Source of the DNA: Protula sp. h YS-2021
Lineage: Eukaryota > Annelida > Polychaeta > Sabellida > Serpulidae
DNA: 64,000 bases
Assembly: GCA_949752745.1 (NCBI GenBank)
Contig: OX457029.1
Span: forward strand, 42,472,500 to 42,536,499
Direction of reading: 5' to 3'
In this document: one piece after another, positions 1 to 10,691 of the stretch
Position numbering within the stretch: the stretch's first letter is position 1
How the letters are laid out: each line of letters opens with the position of its first letter
Position numbers and translations under genes: made by a program
Notes under the pieces: generated by a model
Told to the model about the DNA's origin: nothing
The model's database searches: none
Seen by the model: the letters and a program-made list of their open reading frames with translations, nothing else

Positions 1-1256
1 CAATTGACATTTCCTTTATACTTTCACAGTTTAATGCTTTGAGGGTATACATTCAAAAATTGAAAAGAAAGAGGGGGTGGGGGGGGGGGGGGGGGTCACC
101 GATGTTATAAGAGAAATAAACGCACTGAAAGGTCGCGTACTTTTACTATAGAAAAAATTGGGAAAACCAAGACACTTCAATCAAAATACAAAATTTTCAC
201 ATACTCCCAATTGACAATTGCCTCATTTTTCCCCTGTTTGAAGAACACGTCATACGAAATGTTTTAAGCAAATAACAAATACTTGTCACCGTATCAACTA
301 GAGCCTCAGTAACGCAGGATCCCCCGTGAAGCAGTAAAAGTAAAATGAGGTGAAGTCACGCTGCAAGGTTTCAGGTTCATACGACAATCCCTTCCATGAG
401 AAGTCGGCCGGACAAAACATCGTCTCACGGCTAAGTTCAAGCCAAAAATTCACCATATTTGACAATATCCCACAACATCAATTTTTGGCCCATTCTGATA
501 ATAATGCCACGTTGCACATCTTCAATATATATATTTTCACCATGCAAGGATGGTGAAAACAGTGTTATATGATTTTAATGGACAATATATCAACAGGCGC
601 CCTTCTAGAAACAAAATATCAATACAGACTATTTCTGGACACGACCCTATTTGTCGTTGAAAAGAATTTTTCGATCTAGACGGATTTATTAGTTATTTAT
701 ACTGTGTAAACAGGGACTCAAACTCAGCGATATTCAATGTAATGCGCATTTCGATCGCTAGATGGCGCAGAGACACTCGCATTTCCCTTTAAGGTGTTGC
801 TTGAGAAATGTCGATGGTAACAGGTGAAAGGGAAGTCTTCAATGCCAATTGTCTTTATATGCCCAGAAAATTTTATTTAACTAACAGGACGAACAGCGGT
901 GGGTCTAGAGTAATATCCTTCAATATAACCCTGTTACACTGCTAATAACCGTAACTTGATTTAATTAAGAACCACATATTAGGACTATTGCTATTTTCTA
1001 AAAAAAGGCGAACTTTTCTTCTAATCGTATATCTCAAATACCTCTTCGAAAATAGAAAAAATGGAGAGAAAATTGAGAAAACCTTTTTCCAATTTAACAC
1101 TTTCTAAACCACATGAGTAAGAACTCCGGTATTTCGTTTAGAATTATTGCTCCATTACACATTGAACAAATCGGATACAGACGAGTCAGTAAGGACAGAC
1201 AAACAGGACAAGTGACTTGAATAACCGCAACAGTGGAAGTGACGTAGGGACCATAC
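1..1256. other. No gene recognised; probably intron 12 of capicua
   Basis: No exon with matching phase is recognisable here. The last visible capicua exon ends at 1257 with a phase-1 donor, so this stretch is most simply its downstream intron. It holds a G run near 75-97 and short A/T-rich low complexity. The longest plus-strand frame (350-556) has no family features. Confidence 0.5.
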
Positions 1257-1347
1257 CCATGTCAATGACCATGCCGGTCTCCTCGTCGGAGTCCGTCTGT
1301 TCGTCCTGCTCGCTCACACGGCGTAGGCTGGCCGGGAACTCCTTCAT
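1257..1347 (-). CDS. CIC: CIC exon 12
   Basis: 91-nt exon starting after TGACAG and ending ATGG|GTATGG (phase 1). It encodes [14 protein letters not shown] and [11 protein letters not shown], recalling the vertebrate RAASEDMTSDEERMVI segment downstream of the HMG box. The next exon is not recognised in the window. Confidence 0.72.
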
Positions 1348-4300
1348 CTGTCACCAAACACACATGCACACATTCTCTGTAATTCTGTTTTTTTTTTTTT
1401 TTCATGAGGCCCGCATTGATCTGTGTACTTGACACATATGAACTAGGCACTTAACGAAGGTCAAAATGAAATAGCAAGTTCACTATAAAATCAAAATACA
1501 TACAAATGTTGAACTTAACGCGATTTGTCTTCGGGCAGCTTTCGACTGGATCCACGACTGTTGCGCCCCTCGAATTGGACGGTAAGCTTTTCCGGATACA
1601 CTGGAGGGAGCTTTTCAAGTCGCCCAAAATACAACTTGCCCAAAATTTTTTTTTAGTCAATGTGTTTGGTAATCTCAAAGCCGGATTGAATACTATACGA
1701 AACGGTTTCTGGACCGTTCGGCCCAAAACCAGTTCGGCCCAACCGGTTCGGCCCGGAGTATGGACAACTCGCCACAACGCCAACTCGCCATAAACCAAGT
1801 CGCCATAAATTCCGAAATGCTTACCTACTCGCCATAGGTCTTGCCAGCTCGCCATACTTTTCAAATGCCCTTCCGTTCTTGTATATATATATTTGTTATA
1901 ACCGAAAATGGTGTGTAAAATACAAGAACTAAACGTAAAAAATAAGTACAATCTTTCTCATTAACACTCAATTGCAATTTCACTTCAAAAATAATTGCAT
2001 TACCTGCCACTAACACTCCATTACACTATACCTTAAAAGTAATTGCAATCTCTCCCATTAACACTCAATTGCAATTTCATTTCAAAAATAATTGCTCATA
2101 GTGGGATTGCAATTTCATTTCAAAAACAATTACAATCTCTCCCGTTTATACTCCATTGTATTTCCAACTAAGTACTTCTCTCCCGGTTTTACTGAATTAC
2201 TTTCATGTATGTCGATTAAAGGAATTGCGATCCATTACTGCCAAACTTAAAATGGGCAAAACTTAAAATGGTGTGTAAAATTGAAGAAGAAAAAAAACCA
2301 TTAAGTTTCACATGCATAAAAAATGGATGCACGAAATTGCTCTTAGTTTCATAATGAACTTTAAGTAAAAGAGGACATTTTCACGAAATGGTGTGTAAAA
2401 TGTAAGCAAAAAAAAGTATGGCGAGTTGGTGTAAAAGCATGGCGAGTTGGTTTCCAAGTCGCCATATGGCGAGTTGGTATACCATCTCGCCATATGGCGA
2501 GTTGGATTTGTGGCGAGATGTCCTGACCCCGTTCGACCCAACGTGAAAGACGATTCGGAAACATATTTAAAGTGCAGTATGTGTTTTATCGAATCACAAA
2601 CCACAGATCAGTAGGATCGGGAAGGAACAGCTGTTTATAGACAGACAGCCAAAACTTTATAATAACGCCATGATGAACTGACCTGAGCCTTGGTTTTCAT
2701 CCTCATTGGAGGGGGTATGAAAGGCTCCGACATCTTTGCGTCATTCGCTTGATCATTTGTTTCGGGACCACCATGCACTACCTCCTGCACACCAGAATGT
2801 AGAAAACATGCTAATAGTTAGTTACGCCAACAAAACCGGTATTTAATAACCCTCCTATTACAACGGGCAACAGATAACTTTATATGAATTTCACAGCGTC
2901 GTGTTTCTCCCAGAGGTGGATTTAGGGGATTTCTCCCCCTCTCTCCTCACCATTTTAGCCCCCTTTTTGGAACACGAGGGGGCTAAAAAATCTCCCACTG
3001 AATTTGAAAAAGACCCTTCTTGTTCCACCGAGGGGGTTTTTGTTCGATGGTCGGATGAACATTACAATTTAATTAGTGACCACTGCTCATTGTAAACATC
3101 ACAATTTGTGTGGAATCGTTTCGCATTTACGAGAACAATCCCTAAAACCTTCCTTTCTGCTGAAAAAAAAACAAAATGGCTACGGTTTAGAATAGATGAA
3201 TCGAACATTAGTACTTTTGTATCTTGTGTAGAATTCCTACGACATCCCCTCCCATTGGGAAAACCCCCAATTTTTTTTACAGAGGGGGATATTAAGCCCC
3301 CTGTCCTTCCATCCTGGGCAAAACACTGCATTCATATTAATCTTTAACTTGTCAATATAATTTGTTTCAGCTAATATACGCAATTATTTCAGACAATAAC
3401 CTGGATTCGCGCATTCATAAGGTAGAAAAGACGCAAATGCCTCCACCCCCACCAAAGAAGATACAAAAACGTTTTTAATTTAGATTAAAGACAGTCACAA
3501 TATACCTGTGCGGCAACGGGGACGTCTGTAACAATGGTTCTAGCGGTATGCAAGGCAGACAGACTCTGGGATCTCTTCTTTATAACATCTGAAATTTTAC
3601 CATCGAAACGTTCATTCGAGTCACACTGCAGCAACATGATTGGTTAGTTTAGAATTTTTTTGCACAATTAATTCCCAAATAAACACCTTCAGAAGCTTGG
3701 AATATAAAATGCAATCAGCGCGTGAAATGTAAGCTTCTTTCAAAAGCACATTTAATACATCAATAATGTCATGTACTCGTTTTTTTTTTTAAAAATAGCC
3801 CTTGCAGTATATTCACATATACTCTATGTAAAGAGACGTTTTCTGTGTTCACATCAAGTCCAACACTTACGTAGAATTACAGTTCTAAACAAAGTTTATT
3901 GAAATAAACAACACAGGTGTTATTTTTTCACCTGACGCCTGTTGCGGGGGATCATCAGACACACTACTCCGCTCAGTTTTGCCTTTAGATGACGCCGACT
4001 TTTTGCGATCTCTTGAACACCACTTCCAGTTGGGATGAGCTTTAAAATGGGCGTCTTTTACCTGACAATTACATTACAAAATCAACACTCACATCCAAGC
4101 TAACATAGAAGCATCCGTAACTTTGCAATCTGGATTTCCTGCAGTTTCTGTCAACTGACCCTTCATATCACATGTAACTTGGCAGAAGACAGTTCAGCCT
4201 TAATATAAAATTGACCATTGTGGCGCTTTAACTCACTACTCAGGGCCTTAATTAAGTAGTCTGATGATAGCCCCTTTGCACGAGATCCAAAATCTTGTAC

Positions 4301-7300
4301 CCGGTCTGCCCCGATGCTATAATACTTGGTCTGTCCCATAAACACAAAGTTAGTACCTGTGAGGCAAGGTCATAGTATTTTTGCTTCTCCTTGGCACCCA
4401 GGGCGTACCACCACTCGCCGAGGATCTTGCTAACGGTGCGGTTATCCTGATTCGGGTGCTTCTGGTGCACCAGGGCGCGGTGGCGCTTGCTGAAAATCAT
4501 GAAGGCGTTCATAGGGCGCCGGATGTGTTCTTTGCCCTCCTTATTCTGCACCTGTCAAGCAAACAGAACAAAATGCGCGTGGGAAATCTTTCATTTAAAA
4601 ATGGGCAAATATCGTTTACTATTATATTAACACTAAAATGGCTTCAGTTCTTACAAAAACAATACAAATAAGTCAACGAGTGAAGACGGTACTAGTACTG
4701 CTATCAAAATCTAATTACGGAATATCTGCTGCGTTGGGATGGGGAGGGGGGGGGGGGGAGAGGGGGGGAAGCAGCGTTCTTTATCAATTGTAGATGTTTA
4801 AATCAGATCCTATAATTCTGTATAGATTTTTCTATTAAGTATTAGCATTTTCCAGTGAGGAATCAAATGTCAGTTTATTATCAATGTCAAAAATTGGTGC
4901 CTCGAATAACCACGCTCCACTTGAAGTATAAGTCGATTTCTATCTATCAAGGTAACATAAACACGACGTGAAAATGTCGTATAAGCGTACAGAAAAAATA
5001 ATAATAAAATGACAGGAAAAAATTTCAATCACAGAACAAGGAATACCTTGTGAGGACTCAGTGGCTCGTCTTTCGTCGTTTGTGACGTCACATTTGTTGT
5101 GTCGTCCGACATGAATACATCATCATCCTCGTCATCTGCATCTACAATATTATAATTTCGGTAAAGGTTCATCGAAATTGAAATTTCCATCCAATAAATC
5201 AGGACTGTTCAATCGCTAGGTTCAGTTTTACTAATATTTCAGTTAGCATGAACTCTCCGCAAGAGGTCCTCAAAATTACTCCTCATTATATGGCCGTTTG
5301 CAGTCATTTACAGCGTGGGGGGGGGGGGGGGGTGGGAGGGGAGGGGGGAGGGGAGGGGTAACTTACTGGAATATTTTTCAGCCCTGGCCAATTCAACCTG
5401 AGCGAAGTCACACAATATTTGGTTTGCTGCAATTTCAGTAAGGTGGGCCACCGCAACCTGGCCGTCTTTAAAATTTTTGACCACCTTTATGGTGCTTTTT
5501 CCTGAGTGAAAACGGTAGAAATAACTTCCAAACAATTATATGAAAATAAACCGAACCTCTGGTGTTTCGCTCGAGCCTCCGGGTTTTGCGGGTCAGAGGC
5601 TCAGTGGACCTCCCAGGAAAAAGTCACTTTCGTGCCCTGACAATGCCGACGCAGCGAAAAACGACATGGTGAGTTTCTTAATTTATGAATGAAAAAAAAA
5701 TCTGAAACCTGTGGTGGGGTGAGCTGGTGGCCGGTCTGGAGGTGCGGTAGTGCCTTCACTCAATGTTTCCGGATGCTCTGGTGTTGTCAGAAAGGGGACC
5801 AGTGAATGCCAGGGGTAGACGGGAATACCCGTTTGATGCGTAACCTCTTTTGAATCGCTTATAGTTGAGTCTGAAAATTGTACTAAAATAAATCAAGCCA
5901 CACAGACAGACGTCAATGTCCCTAAATTACTGTGTCAACAAATATATCGACTTCAAAACAAACACCTTTACCGACCACCTTACCGGTTAAGAGCGATTAA
6001 TCGCCGCCGTTGCAATGGTAACCTACCCAAACCCTCCCCAACCAACCGATCAAGAATATGGAACGAAAAAAATATTACGTGGTGTATCGGGCGTGCGTAG
6101 TGTTTGTTGAGTGTCCTGGTGATGCGTGTCCACTGTGAGCACTGGCAGCAGGGAGGCGGGACTAGGCAAGCTACAGGTTCCTGTAAGCACGCAGACGAGG
6201 CTACAACTTTCTACAATATATAGCTCGTGATAGAATTAAGCTTTCCGAAATCGTTGCAATCAAGCTTTAATATCCTGTAATCATACCAGCGCATTTCGTA
6301 CAAGTACATGAAAGAAGTGTACTCATTCTAAATCTCCGATATGTGTGCACTCGCAGTTAAACACGCAACACGCCTAATGTGTTAAAAATAAGGAAATAAA
6401 CAATGTACGCTTTACCACTCTCATGACTTGTGGCTGCCCGCAGTGGCGTCGCTGCTTTGGCAACGGGTGTGCTAGAAGGCGTCGGTGCGTGATGTGACAG
6501 AGGTGGAGAGTCCACCTGGTCTGTCTTAATCTGGCTGCTTGAACTGGCAAAACAAACACCTTCCCTTGTTACACACTGCATAGCCGTTTCTGTTGTTTCA
6601 ATTGTGAAATAATTAAATATGATCCGCTCTTCTCTTCCACTAATGCGATATCCTGGATGAAAATTTACACAAATTTGTACCTCACAAAAAGTAAACTCTA
6701 TTGTACACTATACAAATTTTGAGCGATGGTAACATTATTGTTGCAAAGATAAACAAAAACTTACGTATGGCGTTCCTTCATTGCCGCTTCATCGGAGCCC
6801 GTGCTTGTGGAATCATTCTCTCTGGAGTAGAAAGAGCGCCCTGAAAACATGGCGCCACCTCTCACCATACTCGAAGGTGTGTGCAAACCAAGCCCTGAGT
6901 CCGGGCTCTCTGACAATAAGTCTGATTTCGCCGCGCTGCTTAACGTGCTTGGCTTGACGTGAGGGAAGTCAGAGTGTGGTGTACTGAAACTTAACTGCGC
7001 CTGAAAACTTGGCATGACACCTGTGGAAAAGCGGGTGTTCATCGGGGGGACGACGTCGCTTTTAGGTGTGCTACTGCTCCAGCGACGAGGCGATATCAAA
7101 TGCGGTGCCCCAGGCAAGGCGTGCGGTGATATGGGAGCAAAAGAGGTGCTTCGCGATCGATAATTTCCCAGACCTTGAGACAGGGGGGAATGTCCCGGAT
7201 GAGGAGACATGGCACTCTGCATGGGCGTTGGTGAGAATCCGGGTGTTCTCGATCGGGACTTTGCGGATAAAGAAATCAACATATTTGCTGCTTCAATGTG

Positions 7301-9924
7301 ATCATCAATCCTGGTATGGCGTGGATCTAATGTGGGATCCAACTCCATATCCCAGTCGATCGATCCATCGCGCATCTGTCCCCGTGCATGTCCTGGGAAG
7401 TTCAGTGGACCGCGTATAGCTTTCCCCTTTAATGATAAGTGTCTTGAGCAATAGCCGCGCCTTTGCGATTCCTTTGTACAGCCTTCCTTTGAGCAAAGTC
7501 TCCTCCATTGCTTTCCGTTGAACTTCTTGCGTATACCATTCGGTGTCGACACGACATCGCCTTTCTTGTACTTGTGCTGCGTAGTGACTGGACTTCTCGG
7601 TGTGCTGGAGCGGCTACTCTCCACCGACTGCACGCTGCGGCTGCGCGCGATCTCGCGCTTCTTAGGAGGTTGGTTTTGCTGGAAAGACGCACTGCTCATC
7701 TGCTGCGGACTGTCCTTGTGATGAGCCGGTGTGCTGGATCCCGATCGCGGTGTGCTCAGACCACTCGACTCGAAGCTCGTACCGCTGCCACTGGCAGTCG
7801 TCACGCTCAGGGAGTCATCCTTTCTTTCCTCCTGCACTTTCGGCTCGTCACGTGTGGCTACCGTGGTGATGTCTATGATCTCCTGTTCTTCAAGGTCTTC
7901 GTGCCAAGGCGGCTGCAGAAGCCTCAAATTCGCCCGACTCACCCACTTCTCACCGCCCTCTTCAAGCGCGACGAGAAAAGACACCGGTGCATTCCGTTTG
8001 TGGATAACCCTGCCGAGTTTGAACTCGGATTCGTCGACATCACCACGCACACACACCGCGAGCTCAATCTGAACCAGCGCTGCTGCGGGACTAGAATCAC
8101 TGATGATGCTAACAGTCCTGTCGGACAAAATATCGCGGAAAATTGTTTCATTTCTTTCTCCGTCAAACTGAATACCTATGTCTTGGTCGCCCTGCAGACT
8201 CTTAATCACACCTGGATGAAAGGAATTACCTTTACGTGCCAGAACACGGTGACCTTTCCATTCCTGAAGATCAATCAATGACCTTTTGCACGAAGGAGAT
8301 GGGGCATCACGGTCAAACGGCAAAGCAGACACCTCTGCAGCCTTCCGTTTCTTCGGTGGCTTTGCAATCTGTTTCTCCTCGGAAACTTCGCCAACTTCAG
8401 GTCTGCACTGCTCCGGCTCTTGGGCACTGTACCAATGAATTTCAGCCAATGATCAACACTGTATCATTTAGATTAAGAATTCTGAAGCAAATAAGAAACC
8501 ACATATTTCTTTGTAGGCGTTTCCGGAACAGACAACCGATAAACCAAGTAAAGCAGAAACTGAAACCTTTTCATTATTTCTAGCTGTAAACTACAAAAAC
8601 CATACATTTCCTTGTCTCACAAAAAAGATAAAAATGAAAACAGTATAACTTCAAATAATTCGAATAACGATGGGTTGTTTCAACCTTTAAGTACTGACAT
8701 TTAACAACAAAAAAAACACACAAAAAACAACCGAATATTAATTAAATTTTCAAATTTATTTTCCGCTTATCAAAAGATAAGAAATTATATTGGTCAAGTA
8801 TTTTTCACTCTATGTCAAAAAGAAAAGTAAACATATTTCGACTTCTGCAATATTCGATTTATCATTAGTCTATTCCAGGAATAGCCAACGAAACAATATG
8901 TGGTTTCTTATTTGCTTCAAACATCTTATTTTAAATAATACGGTGGTTATCGTACATACCATACCATTCATAGCACTGGAGTGACTTGAAATTACAAGAT
9001 ATTCTGCCTGAACAAATTACTTTCAACCAACTTATTATCGTTAATACGAGTGCCAAATTCTGTCTAAAAATATTAAAACTGGCACGTTGGAAATGGCTTG
9101 AAATAACAAGAATTTCTTCCAGATAAAAAAAAAACAAACTTTCACTGGATGGCAACTGTGCAATGCACCTTTCACCAAATTTGCGTTTTCTCTTCTCGAA
9201 TTTCATTCAATAGTTATGCTAAGTACCACGAATACACAAACATACACAAAGTAGAAGGTTCCATTCACGGTGTAGTTATCGAACACTCAATAGATACTAT
9301 AATGGCAACAAAGATAAAAATTACGTGGGATATGTGTTGCCGGACATTCCACCCTGCTGAACATCGGCGTGTGCAAGTTCACTACTCCGGGTTGTCTGAG
9401 GGAACACTTGCAGGCTCTGCGCCTGGCCCTCCTCATCCACACCACCAAGGGGTGGTGTCACCGAGGCAACGTCTATCGGGCTGTCCATCTGTGTCTCACC
9501 GCGCATGCTTCGCGTAACAACGCGCGACGGGGTGGCCACTTGTCTAGGGGACCCCTGTTCCAAACCTTACAAAAACCATCACCTCATTTAGCTCGAAGAA
9601 CAAAATCGGCTGTACAGAAAACATAAGAAAATTTTATAAGCAATAATTAAATAACTTCAAACTATTTATCAAAAGGTACATGTTTACATTATACAAATTT
9701 AACTGTTTTTTTTTTTTGGTCGCACAGGTCAAAATGAAGCGTCGCGTTGTCTCATTATTACAGCATAAACGCTGTTTACAATTAAGACGTTCAAAGCACT
9801 TCTTTGTGTGTTAAGAACCCCCCCAAAAACTACACATCATTTTTTTTTAAATCATGAAAAGACTTCTACCTGGCGCTGACGTCTCATGCGGCCCTTTGCG
9901 AGACCGGCTTCGCCTCATCATCAT
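1257..9924 (-). CDS. CIC: Capicua transcriptional repressor (HMG-box), 12 exons, 3' end outside window
   Basis: Capicua is an HMG-box DNA-binding repressor that silences targets of receptor tyrosine kinase/MAPK signalling in the nucleus. Exons (minus strand, 5' to 3'): 9870-9924, 9325-9565, 6765-8426, 6416-6543, 5709-5870, 5367-5501, 5047-5141, 4357-4551, 3932-4061, 3506-3588, 2683-2784, 1257-1347. All have GT-AG borders and compatible phases (1,2,2,1,1,1,0,0,1,0,0), giving 1,026 codons plus one base. Domains in order: N-terminal capicua-long domain (residues ~149-273, [17 protein letters not shown]), basic/Cys block (~384-434, [17 protein letters not shown]...WRRLC), SP/TP-rich segment, [11 protein letters not shown] motif that in mammals binds ataxin-1, acidic linker, HMG box (~835-905), post-HMG Ser-rich tail. 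The C-terminal C1 domain is not in the window. Splice sites were read by eye; family assignment is secure. Confidence 0.93.
1712..2541. mobile_element. Foldback-type element with ACTCGCCATA subrepeats, in CIC intron 11
   Basis: The left end carries several copies of AACTCGCCATA and TTCGGCCCA. The right end (2415-2541) carries the same motif inverted (TATGGCGAGTTGG, at least four copies), so the ends form long imperfect inverted repeats. The core holds an about 70-bp unit rich in CAATTGCAATTTCA (1958-2150) and three copies of ATGGTGTGTAAAAT (about 1909, 2270, 2389). No transposase frame. Edges are approximate. Confidence 0.6.
2683..2784 (-). CDS. CIC: CIC exon 11
   Basis: 102-nt exon (34 codons, phase 0 both sides) with a GTGCAG acceptor and CAG|GTCAG donor. 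It encodes a Pro/Met-rich segment containing [15 protein letters not shown]. Assignment rests on splice phase and colinearity. Confidence 0.68.
2911..3316. mobile_element. MITE-like element in CIC intron 10
   Basis: Terminal inverted similarity (CAGAGGTGGATTTAGGGG at the left; CAGGATGGAAGG... on the opposite strand at the right) and mirrored GGGGGCTAAA / TTAAGCCCCC blocks. No coding capacity. Ends in CAG/CTG like hAT elements, but no convincing target duplication was seen. Confidence 0.4.
3506..3588 (-). CDS. CIC: CIC exon 10 ([10 protein letters not shown] motif)
   Basis: 83-nt exon. The acceptor AAATTTCAG at 3589-3590 is preferred over the upstream CTGCAG at 3626-3627, because only it keeps the frame after the phase-1 donor of exon 9; the upstream one gives an immediate TGA. 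It encodes [16 protein letters not shown], a strong 14-3-3/RSK-type site (RSxSxS). Confidence 0.75.
3932..4061 (-). CDS. CIC: CIC exon 9 (HMG box, end)
   Basis: 130-nt exon finishing HMG helix 3 ([14 protein letters not shown]) with the basic tail CSRDRKK, then a Ser-rich stretch. Acceptor TTGTCAG, donor TCAG|GTGAAA; phase 0 in, 1 out. Confidence 0.93.
4357..4551 (-). CDS. CIC: CIC exon 8 (HMG box, first part)
   Basis: 195-nt exon encoding most of the capicua HMG box: [19 protein letters not shown], then [19 protein letters not shown], then [12 protein letters not shown]. The RPMNAFM signature and GEWWYALG are diagnostic of the capicua branch of HMG-box proteins, which bind TGAATGAA-type octamers. 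Borders are phase 0 at both ends. Confidence 0.97.
4738..4770. repeat. G-run low complexity in CIC intron
   Basis: Almost pure plus-strand G tract interrupted by A. It is C-rich in the capicua pre-mRNA. Confidence 0.8.
5047..5141 (-). CDS. CIC: CIC exon 7 (acidic linker)
   Basis: 95-nt exon encoding an acidic run ([13 protein letters not shown]) and ending in SPHK. Vertebrate capicua has a similar acidic segment just N-terminal of the HMG box. Acceptor ATTGTAG, donor AAG|GTATTC; phase 1 in, 0 out. Confidence 0.82.
5315..5360. repeat. G-run beside the CIC exon 6 donor
   Basis: Plus-strand G-rich tract whose complement (poly-C) lies just after the exon 6 5' splice site at 5365-5366. Confidence 0.8.
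5367..5501 (-). CDS. CIC: CIC exon 6
   Basis: 135-nt exon (45 codons), phase 1 in and out, with a strong A|GTAAGT donor. It encodes [20 protein letters not shown] and onward, not obviously alignable to vertebrate capicua. The intron right after the donor is an almost pure C tract on the transcribed RNA (plus-strand G run). Confidence 0.75.
5709..5870 (-). CDS. CIC: CIC exon 5 (ataxin-1-binding motif)
   Basis: 162-nt exon encoding [11 protein letters not shown], near-identical to the vertebrate capicua motif ([10 protein letters not shown]) that contacts the AXH domain of ataxin-1/ataxin-1-like. Its conservation implies that the corepressor contact predates vertebrates. Acceptor ATTTTCAG, donor ACAG|GTTTCA, phase 1 on both sides. 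Confidence 0.88.
6416..6543 (-). CDS. CIC: CIC exon 4
   Basis: 128-nt exon with a TTTTGCCAG acceptor and a G|GTAAAG donor. It encodes a Ser/Pro/Ala-rich linker ([19 protein letters not shown]) between the N-terminal region and the ataxin-binding motif. Phases 2 in and 1 out are consistent with both neighbours. Confidence 0.75.
6765..8426 (-). CDS. CIC: CIC exon 3 (long-isoform N-terminal domain and conserved basic block)
   Basis: The largest exon, 1,662 nt open throughout, ending at AC|GTAAGT. It carries a PPKKRK nuclear-localisation-like stretch (~residues 122-127) and the N-terminal domain of capicua-long (~149-273), ending in a conserved [16 protein letters not shown]...SRHLS block with four Cys/His positions follows (~384-434), then a Ser/Pro-rich region with many SP/TP sites (RTPGFSPTP) and a conserved [13 protein letters not shown]. 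The acceptor at 8427-8428 is chosen because the frame is closed by TGA just upstream and its phase fits exon 2. Several long antisense frames lie opposite this exon and are shadows. Confidence 0.92.
9325..9565 (-). CDS. CIC: CIC exon 2 (N-terminal linker)
   Basis: Open frame of 241 nt between a TTTTTGTAAG acceptor and an AC|GTAATT donor. It encodes a Thr/Ser/Gln-rich, probably disordered segment beginning [17 protein letters not shown]. The incoming phase (1) and outgoing phase (2) both fit the neighbouring exons, which is the main support, since the sequence is poorly conserved in the family. Confidence 0.7.
9870..9924 (-). CDS. CIC: CIC exon 1 (start codon)
   Basis: ATG at 9924 begins a short Arg/Ser-rich start ([12 protein letters not shown]) of 18 codons plus one base, ending at a CAG|GTAGAAG donor. 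There are three ATGs in a row; I chose the first. Phase 1 matches the next exon. No promoter motif is evident upstream, and noncoding 5' exons cannot be excluded. Confidence 0.6.
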
Positions 9925-10107
9925 GCCTTCCGGTTTGAGTTAATGTGAGTAGTACATTATCAGGCCAAAGTTTATCTCTCATCGAGCTAAAAATAAAAAG
10001 TCAAATAAATCAATATTCAATGCCTTTATGCAAGTCTCTATGGGTTCTCTTAAGTTTCAAAGGATATGCAAGAAACAGTTACGGCGAACGCTCTCAAGTA
10101 AAGTAAG

Positions 10108-10691
10108 CAGGGGTAAGTTGAACACAGGGAGAAGTTGATCCATCCCACTGCCAATGCACCTGTTATTGTTAGGATGGAAAATCACTCCCTAGAGGGTGAA
10201 TCTTGATGTGACCAATTCTTGTTATTATGGACTTTGAGCGACATGTTGTTCATTAGTCGTATGAAGCAATCTCCAAAGTGAATATTTCAAAAAAAATGCA
10301 ATGCCATCAACTTCTCCTAATTGATTGTAACTGTCGATGGCACAAAGTTTTATTTAGGAGTATTAAAATCTTTGGTAGAAATGAAGAATAATTACTTCTT
10401 CCCAACTCATTTGCTCCTCCGTTTTACACCAGCTACTGTTACGAGAGTGTCTGTGGGGATAGTTGATCCTCCTGCAAACGTTAGCTGGGGCGAAAAACAG
10501 AATGCCCGTATATGTGACACTAGTGATACATTTTGGCACACTATATGTCTCAATTACTCACCAACTTTCTCAAAGATCTTAAGAAATAACACAGTGGACC
10601 AACTTAACCCTGCTACCAACAATGTCAAGCTTTCTAAGACGATAAACTTATGGTTCAACTCATTTCAGTCACTGAATCAACTTGCCCCTTG
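10108..10691. mobile_element. Nonautonomous hAT-like element
   Basis: The left end reads CAGGGGTAAGTTGAACACAG; the right end on the opposite strand reads CAAGGGGCAAGTTGATTCAG. Internal copies of the AAGTTGATC motif recur (10134, 10462, about 10597). Flanking 8-mers AAAGTAAG and AATGAGTT agree at 5 of 8 positions, so the target duplication is weak. Confidence 0.45.

Noticed and set aside
350..556. 68-codon plus-strand frame
   Set aside because: No recognisable features; lies in the presumed capicua intron.
745..775. CTCF-like CGCTAGATGGCGCAG site in a capicua intron
   Set aside because: A single partial match to an insulator motif without supporting context.
5556..5617. Possible extra capicua exon encoding [13 protein letters not shown]
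   Set aside because: In the only phase-compatible frame a TGA follows shortly, and exons 5 and 6 join in phase without it.
7066..8281. Long plus-strand frames opposite capicua exon 3
   Set aside because: They are antisense shadows of a conserved coding exon with no motifs of their own.
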